Positions 1 through 7,523 of a DNA stretch of 16,212 nucleotides are shown one piece after another. The translations under genes were made by a program, and so were the position numbers. The DNA lies in assembly GCA_017617475.1 (NCBI GenBank), contig JAFZWC010000064.1, positions 1 through 16,212 of the forward strand. The letters are read 5' to 3'. The notes under the pieces are model-generated. The model did not search any database and had not been told where the DNA came from. It saw only the letters and a program-made list of their open reading frames with translations. The stretch is from Bacteroidales bacterium. GTDB taxonomy: Bacteria; Bacteroidota; Bacteroidia; Bacteroidales; UBA932. The stretch's first letter is position 1, and each line of letters opens with the position of its first letter.

Positions 1-225
1 AGGGCCGAAAACCTGTTCCCAATAGATGGCGTCGGCTTGGTCGGCGGCGAAACGATACAGATTCAGAACCTCCTTGCCATTGTCGGTGATTCCTGAAAGG
101 TCCGGAGCAGGAATGGTCACCAGCGCATAGTTCTCCAGCAACTGGGCGCTCTTGCTCCGGTGACGTTCACAGGAGACCAGGAGCAGCGTTGCCAGGCAGC
201 AAAGCGCGATAAGTTCTTTTTTCAT
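1..225 (-). CDS. Putative lipoprotein, 5' part only (possibly an M49-type dipeptidyl peptidase)
   Basis: This gene reads leftwards from the ATG at 225-223 and runs off the window edge, so only the first 75 residues are visible. Residues 1-19 form a lipoprotein signal: MKK, a hydrophobic stretch, then the lipobox LVSC with Cys19 as the lipidated residue, so the product is predicted to be anchored in the envelope. The mature start is Arg/Lys/Ser-rich, followed by a segment containing TDNGKEVLNLYRF and DAIYWEQVFG. That segment reminds me of the N-terminal region of Bacteroidetes dipeptidyl peptidase III-like (M49) lipoproteins, which are often misnamed dihydrofolate reductase in databases. The catalytic HEXXGH site would lie outside the window, so the family call is a guess; the lipoprotein call is firm. 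It is divergent from gdhA and shares its upstream region. Confidence 0.75.
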   Translation of the reverse strand, partial: MKKELIALCCLATLLLVSCERHRSKSAQLLENYALVTIPAPDLSGITDNGKEVLNLYRFAADQADAIYWEQVFGP

Positions 226-258
226 ATATAATGATTTAACTAAAATCGGTTTAGCTTG

Positions 259-266
259 CAAAGTTA
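259..266 (-). promoter_or_regulatory. Probable -7 element for the left-edge lipoprotein gene
   Basis: On the minus strand this reads TAACTTTG, a full match to the Bacteroidetes primary sigma factor -7 consensus TAnnTTTG. It lies 33 bases upstream of the ATG at 225. I could not find a clear TTG or TTTG box about 19-21 bases further upstream, so the -33 half is weak or absent. Confidence 0.5.
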
Positions 267-284
267 ATAATTTCTGGGATATTC

Positions 285-315
285 TTGGCCGTTCCCGTTT
301 TATTCTTTACATTTG
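285..315 (+). promoter_or_regulatory. Probable gdhA promoter (-33 TTG, -7 TACATTTG)
   Basis: TACATTTG at 308-315 matches the Bacteroidetes -7 consensus TAnnTTTG. A TTG at 285-287 sits 20 bases upstream as a candidate -33 box. Transcription would start near 322, leaving about 55 nt of leader before the preferred gdhA ATG at 377. Confidence 0.65.
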
Positions 316-376
316 CAATGGAATTCAAATGAATCCCTTTTTATTATTAATCATAACACCTAACGAAAACCAAAAA

Positions 377-1720
377 ATGAAAACGACTGACATCATGGCA
401 CGCCTTCAGGCCAAGTATCCGCTGGAGAAAGAATATCTGCAGGCAGTCCAGGAAGTACTGGAATCCATCGAGGAAGTTTACAATCAGCACCCGGAGTTTG
501 AACAGGCCAAAATCGTGGAGCGTCTGGTAGAGCCGGACCGCATCGTCACGTTCCGCGTCACCTGGATCGACGACAAAGGCGAGGTTCAGACCAACACCGG
601 TTATCGCATCCAGTTCAACAGTGCCATCGGTCCCTATAAGGGCGGTCTCCGCTTCCACAAGGCTGTGACCCCTTCCATGCTCAAGTTCCTGGGCTTCGAG
701 CAAACCTTCAAGAATGCCCTCACCACCCTGCCCATGGGCGGCGCCAAGGGCGGTTCGGACTTCGACCCCGTGGGCAAGTCCAACGACGAAATCATGCGTT
801 TCTGCCAGGCTTTCATGCTGGAGCTGTGGAACTGCATTGGCCCGGATCAGGACATCCCCGCCGGCGACGTAGGTGTGGGCGGCCGTGAAATCGGCTACCT
901 CTACGGTATGTACAAGAAGCTGGCCCGCCAGTACAACACCGGCGTTCTCACCGGTAAAGGCGGCACCTGGGGCGGCTCCATCCTTCGTCCGGAGGCCACC
1001 GGTTTCGGTGCCCTTTACTTCACCCAGCACCTGCTGGAGAAGGCCGGCAAGAGCATCGTGGGCAAGAAGGTCGCTCTCTCCGGCTTCGGTAACGTAGCCT
1101 GGGGCGCTGCCACCAAGGCCACCGAGCTGGGCGCCAAGGTTGTGGCCATCTCCGGCCCCGACGGCGTATGCCACATTCCCGACGGTATCACCAAGGAAAT
1201 GATTGACTACATGCTGGTGATGCGTGCTTCCAACCGCAATATGGTGGAAGACATGGCCACCAAGTTCCCGGGCAAGGCCGTGTTCACCGCCGGCAAGAAG
1301 GCTTGGAGCATTCCCGTGGACATCGCTCTCCCTTGCGCTTTCCAGAACGAGCTCTCCGAAGACGACGCCAAGGAACTGGTAGCCAACGGCTGCTGGTGCT
1401 GCTGCGAGGTCTCCAACATGGGTTGCCAGCCCGGTGCCATTCACTACTTCCAGCACAATGGCATTCTCTTCGCCCCCGGTAAGGCTGTGAACGCAGGTGG
1501 TGTAGCTACTTCCGGTCTGGAAATGACCCAGAACGCCGAGCACATCTCCTGGAGCGGCCAGGAAGTGGACGACAAGCTGCACTTCATCATGAAGAGCATC
1601 CATGAGCAGTGCGTCAAGTACGGCACCCAGCCCGACGGCACCATCGACTACGTGAAGGGCGCCAACATCGCCGGCTTCATGAAGGTCGCCACCGCCATGC
1701 TCGAGCAGGGAACGATTTAG
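377..1720 (+). CDS. gdhA: Glutamate dehydrogenase, hexameric NAD(P)-dependent type
   Basis: This cytoplasmic enzyme interconverts 2-oxoglutarate plus ammonia and glutamate, and is a main ammonia-assimilation route in gut Bacteroidales. The 447-residue length fits the roughly 445-450 aa hexameric class. Visible motifs are the catalytic-lysine segment LPMGGAKGGSDFDP (Lys124 within residues 118-131), AGDVGVGGREIG with the catalytic Asp164, and the Rossmann motif GFGNVAWG from residue 236. The sequence after the second beta strand (ISGPDG) does not let me decide between NADH and NADPH. I chose the ATG at 377 because homologues begin at about this point. An in-frame ATG at 329 would add 16 hydrophobic, non-conserved residues and would lie only about 13 bases after the -7 element. 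It is monocistronic, with its own promoter and a terminator after the stop codon. Confidence 0.96.
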   Translation: MKTTDIMARLQAKYPLEKEYLQAVQEVLESIEEVYNQHPEFEQAKIVERLVEPDRIVTFRVTWIDDKGEVQTNTGYRIQFNSAIGPYKGGLRFHKAVTPSMLKFLGFEQTFKNALTTLPMGGAKGGSDFDPVGKSNDEIMRFCQAFMLELWNCIGPDQDIPAGDVGVGGREIGYLYGMYKKLARQYNTGVLTGKGGTWGGSILRPEATGFGALYFTQHLLEKAGKSIVGKKVALSGFGNVAWGAATKATELGAKVVAISGPDGVCHIPDGITKEMIDYMLVMRASNRNMVEDMATKFPGKAVFTAGKKAWSIPVDIALPCAFQNELSEDDAKELVANGCWCCCEVSNMGCQPGAIHYFQHNGILFAPGKAVNAGGVATSGLEMTQNAEHISWSGQEVDDKLHFIMKSIHEQCVKYGTQPDGTIDYVKGANIAGFMKVATAMLEQGTI

Positions 1721-1756
1721 GCTTCGCTCCTAAGTCCCTCCGATTCAACCTTATAC

Positions 1757-1791
1757 AAAAAACTCCGACTCGTTTGAGCCGGAGTTTTTTT
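1757..1791. terminator. Bidirectional intrinsic terminator between gdhA and ompH
   Basis: The stem is ACTCCG (1762-1767) with CGGAGT (1780-1785), then one A/C mismatch, then CTC/GAG closing a GTTT loop at 1772-1775. It is flanked by six A on the left and seven T on the right, so it can terminate transcription on both strands. It lies between two convergent genes, 36 bases after the gdhA stop and 16 bases beyond the ompH stop. Confidence 0.85.
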
Positions 1792-1807
1792 ATGGTTATA
1801 AAATGAT

Positions 1808-2380
1808 TTACTTGGCGGCGGCTGCCTGTGCAGCTTCGGCCTGGGCCTGAAGTTCGGCCTGGAGGCTCTCGAGGGTGCGGTCGGCCGGGATATTCAGGGC
1901 CTTGCGGGCTTCGGCAGTGAGGTCAACGACCTTGGTCTCATCAAAGTAGATGGCCTGGGTAACGTCGAAGAGGGCGGTGAGACCCTTGGCCTTGGCGATT
2001 TCGGTCACGACCTGGTTCACTTTCTCCTGGATAGGAGCGGTGAGCTGGTTCTGCTGCTGCTGGAGCTCCTGGGAGATGGACTGCTGGAACTCCTGGATGC
2101 GGTTCTGGATTTCCATGAGCTCACGCTCCTTGGATTCACGGATGGCAGCGGTCCAAGTGGCCTGCTTCTGCTGATACTGGTTAAGTTTACCCTGGTACTC
2201 TTCCACCATGGCGGCGTAGGTTTCTTCGGCCTCCTTCTGGGAAGCGGCGATGGTTTCACGGGCGGCGTCCATTTCGGGAGCAAGCGCCACGAGTTCGCTG
2301 AAATTCACGCGGCCAAAAGTCTGGGCGGAAGCGGTGAGGGTTGCTAATGCCGCAAGGGCAATGACAAATAGTTTTTTCAT
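1808..2380 (-). CDS. ompH: OmpH/Skp-family periplasmic chaperone
   Basis: This is a 190-residue secreted protein of the Skp/OmpH family, which escorts unfolded outer-membrane proteins across the periplasm to the BAM complex. Residues 1-19 are a Sec signal peptide ending in ASA, with predicted cleavage before Gln20. The mature protein opens with the family hallmark FGRVNFSELVALAPEM, continues into a long Gln/Glu/Lys-rich helical region (about residues 45-120, coiled-coil tentacle), and returns to the strand-forming segment KGLTALFDVTQAIYFD. The last 20 residues are a low-complexity Ala/Gln/Glu tail. The gene is last in the nadK-uppS-bamA-ompH block. A neighbouring Skp gene next to bamA is the usual arrangement in many Gram-negatives. 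A 130-base gap with an inverted repeat separates it from bamA. Confidence 0.92.
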   Translation of the reverse strand: MKKLFVIALAALATLTASAQTFGRVNFSELVALAPEMDAARETIAASQKEAEETYAAMVEEYQGKLNQYQQKQATWTAAIRESKERELMEIQNRIQEFQQSISQELQQQQNQLTAPIQEKVNQVVTEIAKAKGLTALFDVTQAIYFDETKVVDLTAEARKALNIPADRTLESLQAELQAQAEAAQAAAAK

Positions 2381-2410
2381 ATTCTCTTAATTTATTTGTT
2401 TTCTATTATG

Positions 2411-2482
2411 AGATACTCTCGCTTCGCTCGGTATGACAAAACCTTTCTGTCATTCCGAGGCCCGGAGGGCCGAGAGAATCTT
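2411..2482. repeat. Imperfect inverted repeat, probable dispersed intergenic element
   Basis: The left arm is 2411-2438 and the right arm 2448-2482, around the 9-base loop AAACCTTTC. Read towards each other, both arms have the pattern AGAT(A/T)CTCTCG, a short variable GC-rich centre, then CTCGG(T/A)ATGACA. The right-arm centre is a small palindrome (GGCCCGGAGGGCC region). The element fills most of the bamA-ompH gap, and in mRNA it would form a long hairpin. TGTCATTCCGAG-type sequences are a common dispersed intergenic motif in many bacterial genomes; I infer that this is a member. It lacks a T-tract, so it is not a classic terminator. Confidence 0.7.
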
Positions 2483-2510
2483 AATTTAAACTCACAATTA
2501 TCATACCATT

Positions 2511-5096
2511 TTAGAATTGCTGACCCAGGACGAAGTGGAACTGGCTTCCGCCGTTGGTGGCGTCGTCGAAGCCGTAGCCCCAGTCAACACCCAGCAGGCC
2601 GATCATCGGGAGGAACACGCGCACGCCCACGCCGGCGCTTCGCTTGATCTGGAACGGGTTGAATTCACGGATGTCGCTCCAGCAGTTACCGCCTTCCAGG
2701 AACAGCAGGGCATAAATGGTGCTCTGAGGCTGCAGGATCACCGGATAGCGCAGTTCAACCGTGAACTTGTCGTATACGTTACCCGCATAGCTGGTATAGT
2801 TCTGGCTGTAAGGAGTAACCTTCTGCGGCGTGAGGGAATAGTCTTCGTAACCGCGGAGGGAGATAATCTCGGCTCCGTATGTCATGTAGCCCGACATACC
2901 GTCACCGCCCACCTGGAAGTTCTCGAACGGGGAATAACCCCAGTTGCGGTTGTAGTAACCCAGATAACCGAACTGGGCGCGGGTCATGAGCACCAGGTCT
3001 CCCACCAGTTTGGTGTATACGGCGCCGCTGAACTTCCACTTGTGATACTCGATCCACTTGTAACGCTGGGCGGCCGTCCAGTCGTCGTAGTTTACATCTT
3101 TCCAGCTCTTGACAGCCACCTTGTCTCCATTGATATCATAGGTGTACTTGCGGAGGAGCGAGTACGGCGGAGTGAACTGCAGGGAGGCCGAGAACTCGGA
3201 ACCCGTACGGGGATAGATTTGCTGGTCCGAAGAGTTACGCGACAGGTTGATGGTATAGCTCAGGTTATGGGAAATACCGTTGTTGAATGCAAAGTAACTG
3301 TTGGTCCAGTTGGTGAGCTTATAGGTTTGCCAGCTGAGGCCGTTGTACAGGACGAAGTAATTGTCCGGCCACTTGAGGCGGGTACCCAGGCCGGCGTTGA
3401 AACCGAACACCTCGAACATCTTGTCCGTGGAAAGGATGCCGATGGCCAGGTAACTGTCCGTCATGCGGGAATAGTATCCGGAAATACTGAGGGACGTAGG
3501 TTTCTTGCCGAAGAGCCAGGGCTCCGAGAAGCTGGCGCTGAGGGAAGTATAGTACTTACCGTTGGTCTGGAAACGGAAGGAGAGGTTCTGGGCATCTCCC
3601 AGGGGAACGGGACGCCAGGCACCCTTCTCCAGCATGCGGCGGGACGAGAAGTTGTTGAAACTTACACCCGCGGTGAGCACAAAGGTGTTGCCGCCCCAAC
3701 CGCCGGAGAGCTCCAGCTGGGAAGAAGGCTTCTCTGTGACGTTATAAATGACGTCCACCGTGTTGTTGAGCTGGTTGGGAAGGATGTTGTAACCGGTTCC
3801 CTGCTTCATGATGGCTTCAGGGTCGAACTGGCCCATGGAAGCGATTTCACGGATGGAACGCTCAAAGTCCGACTGGCTAAAGAGGTAGCCGGGACGCGTC
3901 ATCACCTGACGGCGGACCACACGCTCGTTGGTGAGGTCGTTGCCGTTGATAATGACATCATTGATGGTGGCCGGTTTGCCTTCGGAGATGCGGAGCTCCA
4001 GGTCTACGGAATCGTTCTGGATGTTCACCTCCACGGGAGTCACGTTGAAGAAGAGGTAGCCATTGTCCATATACAGCTTGGAAACGGCATACTCGTTTTC
4101 CTTTCCGCCGCCGTGCAGGCGCTTCTCCAGGGTAACCTTGTCGTATACGTCACCGCCTTTCACCTGCAGGATGTTGTTGAGCACTTCGGTGGGATACACG
4201 GAGTTGCCCGTCCAGGTGATGTTGCGGAAATAGTACTTGGGACCTTCTTCAAACTCCATGTCAATGGCCAGGTGCTTGCCGTCCTCCATATAATAGACGG
4301 AATCCCTCACCAGACGGGCGTCGCGGTAGCCGGCCTCGTTGAAGGCGTCCAGCACCGTCTTGCGATCCGTCTCGTATTCCTTCTCCTTGAATTTCTTGGA
4401 CTTGAAGAAATTATACCACTTGTTGGAGTGGGTCTCCTTCATGTTCTTGGCCAGCTTCATCTCCTTCACGTGCTCGTTACCCTTGAAGTTGATGTTCTTG
4501 ATGCGTACCTTGGGGCCCTTGTTCACATTGAAGTTGACGCGGATGGCACTGCGGATCATGGAATCCTTCACGGTCTCCACGTCCACGTCCACCTTCAGAT
4601 AACCTTTCTCCTTGTAATAGCGCTTGATAATGTCTACGGAAGTATTCTTCACGTAGTCCGAATACTCGCGGCCGGCACGCAGATTCAGACGGTCCTGGAG
4701 GTCTTTCTTTTCTCCGGACTTGACTCCGGTATACGTCCAGCGGGACACACGGGGGCGCTCCCGGATAACGATCTTGAACCAGGCGGTATCGGCCGATGCG
4801 CTTAGCGAATCGATGACCACGGCCACGTCTTCAAAATAGCGCTGGGCCACCAGGCGCTTCACTATACCTGTAATCTCCTCGCCGGGGGCGGTGACTTCCA
4901 TTCCGGCCTGCATGCCCACGAGTTGGAGAATCTGATGTTCGTTGAAATACTGGTTTCCTTCAATGCCTACCCCGCCCACTACATACTTTTTGGGACGGTT
5001 GTAGTCTACCTCTATACTGTTGCGCCCGCTCTGGGCCCACAGGGAAGAGGCGGCCAGGAGCAGGGTGGCGATGCATAGTATCCTTCTAACGGTCAT
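2511..5096 (-). CDS. bamA: BamA, outer-membrane protein assembly factor
   Basis: BamA is the beta-barrel core of the BAM complex, which folds and inserts outer-membrane proteins. The 861-residue product begins with a signal peptide (MTVRRILCIATLLLAASS, cleaved near LWA/Q). About 430 residues of POTRA repeats follow, with recurring GNxxxxxxxL and YFxxGY signatures such as KGYLKVDVDVE and NAGYRDARLV. The C-terminal 16-strand barrel has the conserved loop motif as LRGY (residues 747-750, compared with the usual VRGF/Y) and ends in a terminal Phe (FHFVLGQQF), as required for the beta-signal. I prefer the ATG at 5096: the upstream TTG at 5120 overlaps a promoter-like element and would put eight polar residues before the signal peptide. 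It lies 35 bases downstream of uppS and upstream of an OmpH/Skp gene. Confidence 0.96.
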   Translation of the reverse strand: MTVRRILCIATLLLAASSLWAQSGRNSIEVDYNRPKKYVVGGVGIEGNQYFNEHQILQLVGMQAGMEVTAPGEEITGIVKRLVAQRYFEDVAVVIDSLSASADTAWFKIVIRERPRVSRWTYTGVKSGEKKDLQDRLNLRAGREYSDYVKNTSVDIIKRYYKEKGYLKVDVDVETVKDSMIRSAIRVNFNVNKGPKVRIKNINFKGNEHVKEMKLAKNMKETHSNKWYNFFKSKKFKEKEYETDRKTVLDAFNEAGYRDARLVRDSVYYMEDGKHLAIDMEFEEGPKYYFRNITWTGNSVYPTEVLNNILQVKGGDVYDKVTLEKRLHGGGKENEYAVSKLYMDNGYLFFNVTPVEVNIQNDSVDLELRISEGKPATINDVIINGNDLTNERVVRRQVMTRPGYLFSQSDFERSIREIASMGQFDPEAIMKQGTGYNILPNQLNNTVDVIYNVTEKPSSQLELSGGWGGNTFVLTAGVSFNNFSSRRMLEKGAWRPVPLGDAQNLSFRFQTNGKYYTSLSASFSEPWLFGKKPTSLSISGYYSRMTDSYLAIGILSTDKMFEVFGFNAGLGTRLKWPDNYFVLYNGLSWQTYKLTNWTNSYFAFNNGISHNLSYTINLSRNSSDQQIYPRTGSEFSASLQFTPPYSLLRKYTYDINGDKVAVKSWKDVNYDDWTAAQRYKWIEYHKWKFSGAVYTKLVGDLVLMTRAQFGYLGYYNRNWGYSPFENFQVGGDGMSGYMTYGAEIISLRGYEDYSLTPQKVTPYSQNYTSYAGNVYDKFTVELRYPVILQPQSTIYALLFLEGGNCWSDIREFNPFQIKRSAGVGVRVFLPMIGLLGVDWGYGFDDATNGGSQFHFVLGQQF

Positions 5097-5117
5097 TCCA
5101 GCTAATTGATTATCTTG

Positions 5118-5125
5118 CAAAGGTA
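5118..5125 (-). promoter_or_regulatory. Possible internal promoter -7 element for bamA
   Basis: The minus strand reads TACCTTTG, matching TAnnTTTG, between the uppS stop and the bamA ATG. It could give bamA-ompH transcription independent of nadK-uppS. I see no convincing -33 box, so this is tentative. It also argues against use of the TTG at 5120 as the bamA start. Confidence 0.4.
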
Positions 5126-5131
5126 AGGATT

Positions 5132-5836
5132 TTATTTGACTTTTCCATAACGGCGGTCCCGCGAGGCATAGGCCTCCAGAGCCTCCATAAACTGAGGTTT
5201 ACGGAAATCGGGCCACAGGGTATCCGTGAAATAAAACTCGGAATAGGCGGTCTGCCACAGCAGGTAATTGGAGATGCGAAGCTCCCCGGAGGTGCGGATG
5301 AGGAGGTCCGGATCCGGAATGCCTGCGGTGACCAGATAGGAATCTACGTCGGCCAGTTCCATCTGCTGGAATTGTTCCGGCGTAAGGGTGGCGGCGGCCT
5401 TTTTCATGGCCTGCAGGATATCCCACTTGCCGCTGTAACTAAGGAAAAGGATAAAAGTGGTACCCGTGTTGTGCGCCGTGGCGGAAGAGATGCGGTCGAT
5501 GGTTTCATTCAGTCCATCGCTCAGGCGGGCGCGGTTGCCCAATACCATGAAACGCACCTGGTGCTCCATGAAGTTCTCCAACTCCTGCACCATGGCTTTC
5601 ATCATCAGTTCCATGAGGGAAATGACCTCGTCCTGGGGACGGTTCCAATTCTCTTCGGAAAAGGCATAGACAGACAGATAGCCGATGCCCAGTTCCACCG
5701 CCGTTTCCATACAGGCACGGACGCTCTCTACTCCTTCAAAATGGCCGTAGACCCGCTCCTTTCCACGGAGCTTGGCCCATCGGCCGTTGCCGTCCATAAT
5801 GATGGAGACGTGCTTGGGTAATTTGTTTTTATCCAT
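5132..5836 (-). CDS. uppS: Isoprenyl transferase (undecaprenyl diphosphate synthase)
   Basis: This cis-prenyltransferase adds isopentenyl units to farnesyl diphosphate, making the C55 lipid carrier used for peptidoglycan and surface glycans. At 234 residues it has the usual family length. Diagnostic motifs are HVSIIMDGNGRWAK near the N-terminus with the metal-binding Asp15, SVYAFSEENWNRP, FLSYSGKWDI, and near the C-terminus DLLIRTSGELRISNYLLWQ followed by AYSEFYF. No signal peptide is present, as expected for a cytosolic, membrane-associated enzyme. The start codon lies inside the end of nadK: the sequence ATGGATAA holds both the uppS start and the nadK stop, an 8-bp overlap suggesting translational coupling. 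bamA follows 35 bases downstream, so two envelope functions are placed together. Confidence 0.96.
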   Translation of the reverse strand: MDKNKLPKHVSIIMDGNGRWAKLRGKERVYGHFEGVESVRACMETAVELGIGYLSVYAFSEENWNRPQDEVISLMELMMKAMVQELENFMEHQVRFMVLGNRARLSDGLNETIDRISSATAHNTGTTFILFLSYSGKWDILQAMKKAAATLTPEQFQQMELADVDSYLVTAGIPDPDLLIRTSGELRISNYLLWQTAYSEFYFTDTLWPDFRKPQFMEALEAYASRDRRYGKVK

Positions 5837-6653
5837 TGTTTCTCATGTCTTCCCCCCAGAACAGACGTGAAGTAAGGGCCTTCACGAAGCCGGACTGGGC
5901 GAGCCGGATACGTTTAAGCGAAAATTGTGCCATCTCTACGTGAATGGTCCAGTCCGGCTGGATTTCTACCACGCGGTTGTCGGTGGACATGGTAGCGCGG
6001 CCGTCACGGGACTCGAAGGAGATGTCTACCTTGGCGGTTTCGGGCAGCACTATAGGGCGCACGTTAAGGTTGTGCGGGGCGATAGGGGCCACCACCAGCA
6101 CCTTGGTGTCCGGCATACAGATGGGACCGCCCACGGAAAGCGAATAAGCGGTGGAGCCGGAGGAGGTGGCTACGATGAGGCCGTCGGCCCAGTAGGTGGG
6201 AAGAGGTTCCCCGTCGATGCTCACATGGATTCCCAGAACCGAGGAACCGCTGCGGTGCAGGGCCACTTCGTTCACGGAATACGGGAGCATGCCTATGGTC
6301 TTGCGGGCTTCGGGACCCTTGAGGGTGGCATTGAGCACCGTGCGGTACTCGATGCGGAAATCGCCCTCGACCAGGGCGCGGCGCACATCTTCGGGCCGGT
6401 TTTCGCAAAGGAAGCCGATGCGGCCGAAGTTGACACCCAGGATGGGCAGGCCGATATCGGCCACCACGTGTGCGGCGGAAAGGAAGGTGCCGTCACCGCC
6501 CATGGAAAGGACCAGGTCCGTCTCCGGCTGGACGTCGTTCTTGGTGCGGATTTCGTACACCTCGAAGGTGGCCTGCTCAAGGTCTTTCAGGAGGGAGAGC
6601 ATGCGCTCGTCGTTCCTGAGTGCGTCCCGGAGGATAAAGTATCCTATTTTCAT
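5829..6653 (-). CDS. nadK: NAD kinase
   Basis: NAD kinase phosphorylates NAD to NADP and so sets the NADP(H) pool in the cytoplasm. The 274-residue product carries the nucleotide-binding motif GGDGTFL (residues 52-58), NFGRIGFL, and the glycine/serine-rich segment DGLIVATSSGSTAYSLSVGGP that is characteristic of the family. The start at ATG 6653 (MKIGYFILRD) is set by homology: the reading frame stays open far upstream, but that part is antisense to pdxJ. The start context ATTATATATGAAAA is identical to that of the lipoprotein gene at 225. It is first in the nadK-uppS-bamA-ompH block and divergent from pdxJ. Confidence 0.95.
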   Translation of the reverse strand: MKIGYFILRDALRNDERMLSLLKDLEQATFEVYEIRTKNDVQPETDLVLSMGGDGTFLSAAHVVADIGLPILGVNFGRIGFLCENRPEDVRRALVEGDFRIEYRTVLNATLKGPEARKTIGMLPYSVNEVALHRSGSSVLGIHVSIDGEPLPTYWADGLIVATSSGSTAYSLSVGGPICMPDTKVLVVAPIAPHNLNVRPIVLPETAKVDISFESRDGRATMSTDNRVVEIQPDWTIHVEMAQFSLKRIRLAQSGFVKALTSRLFWGEDMRNNG

Positions 6654-6686
6654 ATATAATATGTAGCGTCGTATTAAATCAAACGC

Positions 6687-6694
6687 CAAAATTA
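6687..6694 (-). promoter_or_regulatory. Probable -7 element for the nadK operon
   Basis: The minus strand reads TAATTTTG, a full match to TAnnTTTG, 33 bases upstream of the nadK ATG. A -33 box is not obvious. Confidence 0.5.
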
Positions 6695-6716
6695 ACACAT
6701 TTCTGAGAATTTTCCT

Positions 6717-6724
6717 TATTTTTG
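6717..6724 (+). promoter_or_regulatory. Probable -7 element for pdxJ
   Basis: TATTTTTG matches TAnnTTTG and lies 25 bases before the pdxJ ATG at 6750. With the nadK element it forms a back-to-back pair in the divergent gap. No clear -33 box is seen. Confidence 0.45.
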
Positions 6725-6749
6725 TCGCACTTAAAAGCAAAATGAAGCC

Positions 6750-7472
6750 ATGACCAGACTCAGTGTCAACATAAATAAAGTGGCCACCATCCGGAATTCC
6801 CGTGGCGGAAACGTACCGGATGTAACCAAGGCCGCCCTCAACTGCGAGGCCTTCGGGGCCGAGGGCATCACGGTACACCCCAGACCCGACGAGCGCCACA
6901 TCCGCTATTCCGACGTAAGGGCCATCCGTCCGCTCCTCTCCACGGAGTTCAACATCGAGGGCAACCCCACTGTAACCAGCTTCGTAGACCTGGTGCTGGA
7001 AGTGGTGCCCGACCAGGTTACCATGGTTCCGGACAGCCACAGCGCCATCACCTCCAACGCAGGCTGGAACACCCTGGAATACGGAAGCCTGCTCACAGAC
7101 TTGTGCAAAGAGTTCAAGGCCAAGGGCATCCGCACGTCCATCTTCATAGACCCGGATCCCCGGATGGCCGACGGGGCCGCCGCCTGCGGGGCCGACCGCG
7201 TAGAACTGTATACGGCCGATTACGCCGCCCGCTATCCGCAGAATCCGGAAGAAGCCATCGCCCGTTACCTGGAAACTGCCCGGCAGGCCCGCGCCTGCGG
7301 CCTGGGCCTCAACGCCGGCCACGACCTTTCCCTGGAAAACCTGGCCTATTTCATCCACACCATTCCCTGGACGGACGAGGTTTCCATCGGCCACGCCCTC
7401 ATTTCCGACGCCCTGTACATGGGATTGGAGAAAACTATTGCCGCCTACCTTTCGGAAATCCGCAAAAAATAG
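6750..7472 (+). CDS. pdxJ: Pyridoxine 5'-phosphate synthase
   Basis: PdxJ condenses 1-deoxy-D-xylulose 5-phosphate with 3-amino-2-oxopropyl phosphate to form pyridoxine 5'-phosphate in the DXP-dependent vitamin B6 route. The 240-residue TIM-barrel protein has the usual family length. Its active-site segments are all visible: HPRPDERHI with His43, Arg45 and His50, EFNIEGNP with the catalytic Glu70, LNAGHDL with His191, and the C-terminal phosphate-binding segment EVSIGHALISDAL. These line up with the E. coli residues at an offset of two. The ATG at 6750 fits the family start MTRLSVNINKVA. It is divergent from nadK and followed after 51 bases by the OmpH-like lipoprotein gene, which appears to have its own promoter. 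Confidence 0.97.
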   Translation: MTRLSVNINKVATIRNSRGGNVPDVTKAALNCEAFGAEGITVHPRPDERHIRYSDVRAIRPLLSTEFNIEGNPTVTSFVDLVLEVVPDQVTMVPDSHSAITSNAGWNTLEYGSLLTDLCKEFKAKGIRTSIFIDPDPRMADGAAACGADRVELYTADYAARYPQNPEEAIARYLETARQARACGLGLNAGHDLSLENLAYFIHTIPWTDEVSIGHALISDALYMGLEKTIAAYLSEIRKK

Positions 7473-7481
7473 TTAACTTTG
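7450..7481 (+). promoter_or_regulatory. Probable promoter for the OmpH-like lipoprotein/bamD run
   Basis: TAACTTTG at 7474-7481 matches the -7 consensus. TTTC at 7450-7453, inside the pdxJ 3' end, sits 20 bases upstream as a near match to the -33 TTTG box. Transcription would start near 7488 and leave about 35 nt of leader before the ATG at 7524. Confidence 0.55.
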
Positions 7482-7523
7482 CACGATTATTGCCCCAAGA
7501 ATAATTATTAAAGTTAAAATACA

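Noticed and set aside
329..376. Upstream start for gdhA at 329
   Set aside because: It adds 16 hydrophobic residues not seen in the family and lies about seven bases from the predicted transcription start.
2517..4805. 762-aa plus-strand reading frame opposite bamA
   Set aside because: It is a low-complexity Val/Leu/His-rich antisense frame. bamA on the other strand has a signal peptide, POTRA repeats and a beta-signal.
6742..6753. Three-codon ORF ATGAAGCCATGA overlapping the pdxJ start
   Set aside because: It could be a leader peptide coupled to pdxJ, but so short a match is expected by chance and nothing else supports it.
6654..7394. 247-codon upstream extension of the nadK reading frame
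   Set aside because: It is antisense to pdxJ, whose catalytic residues are all present. The frame stays open because of GC-rich codon bias. NadK homologues start at the ATG at 6653.
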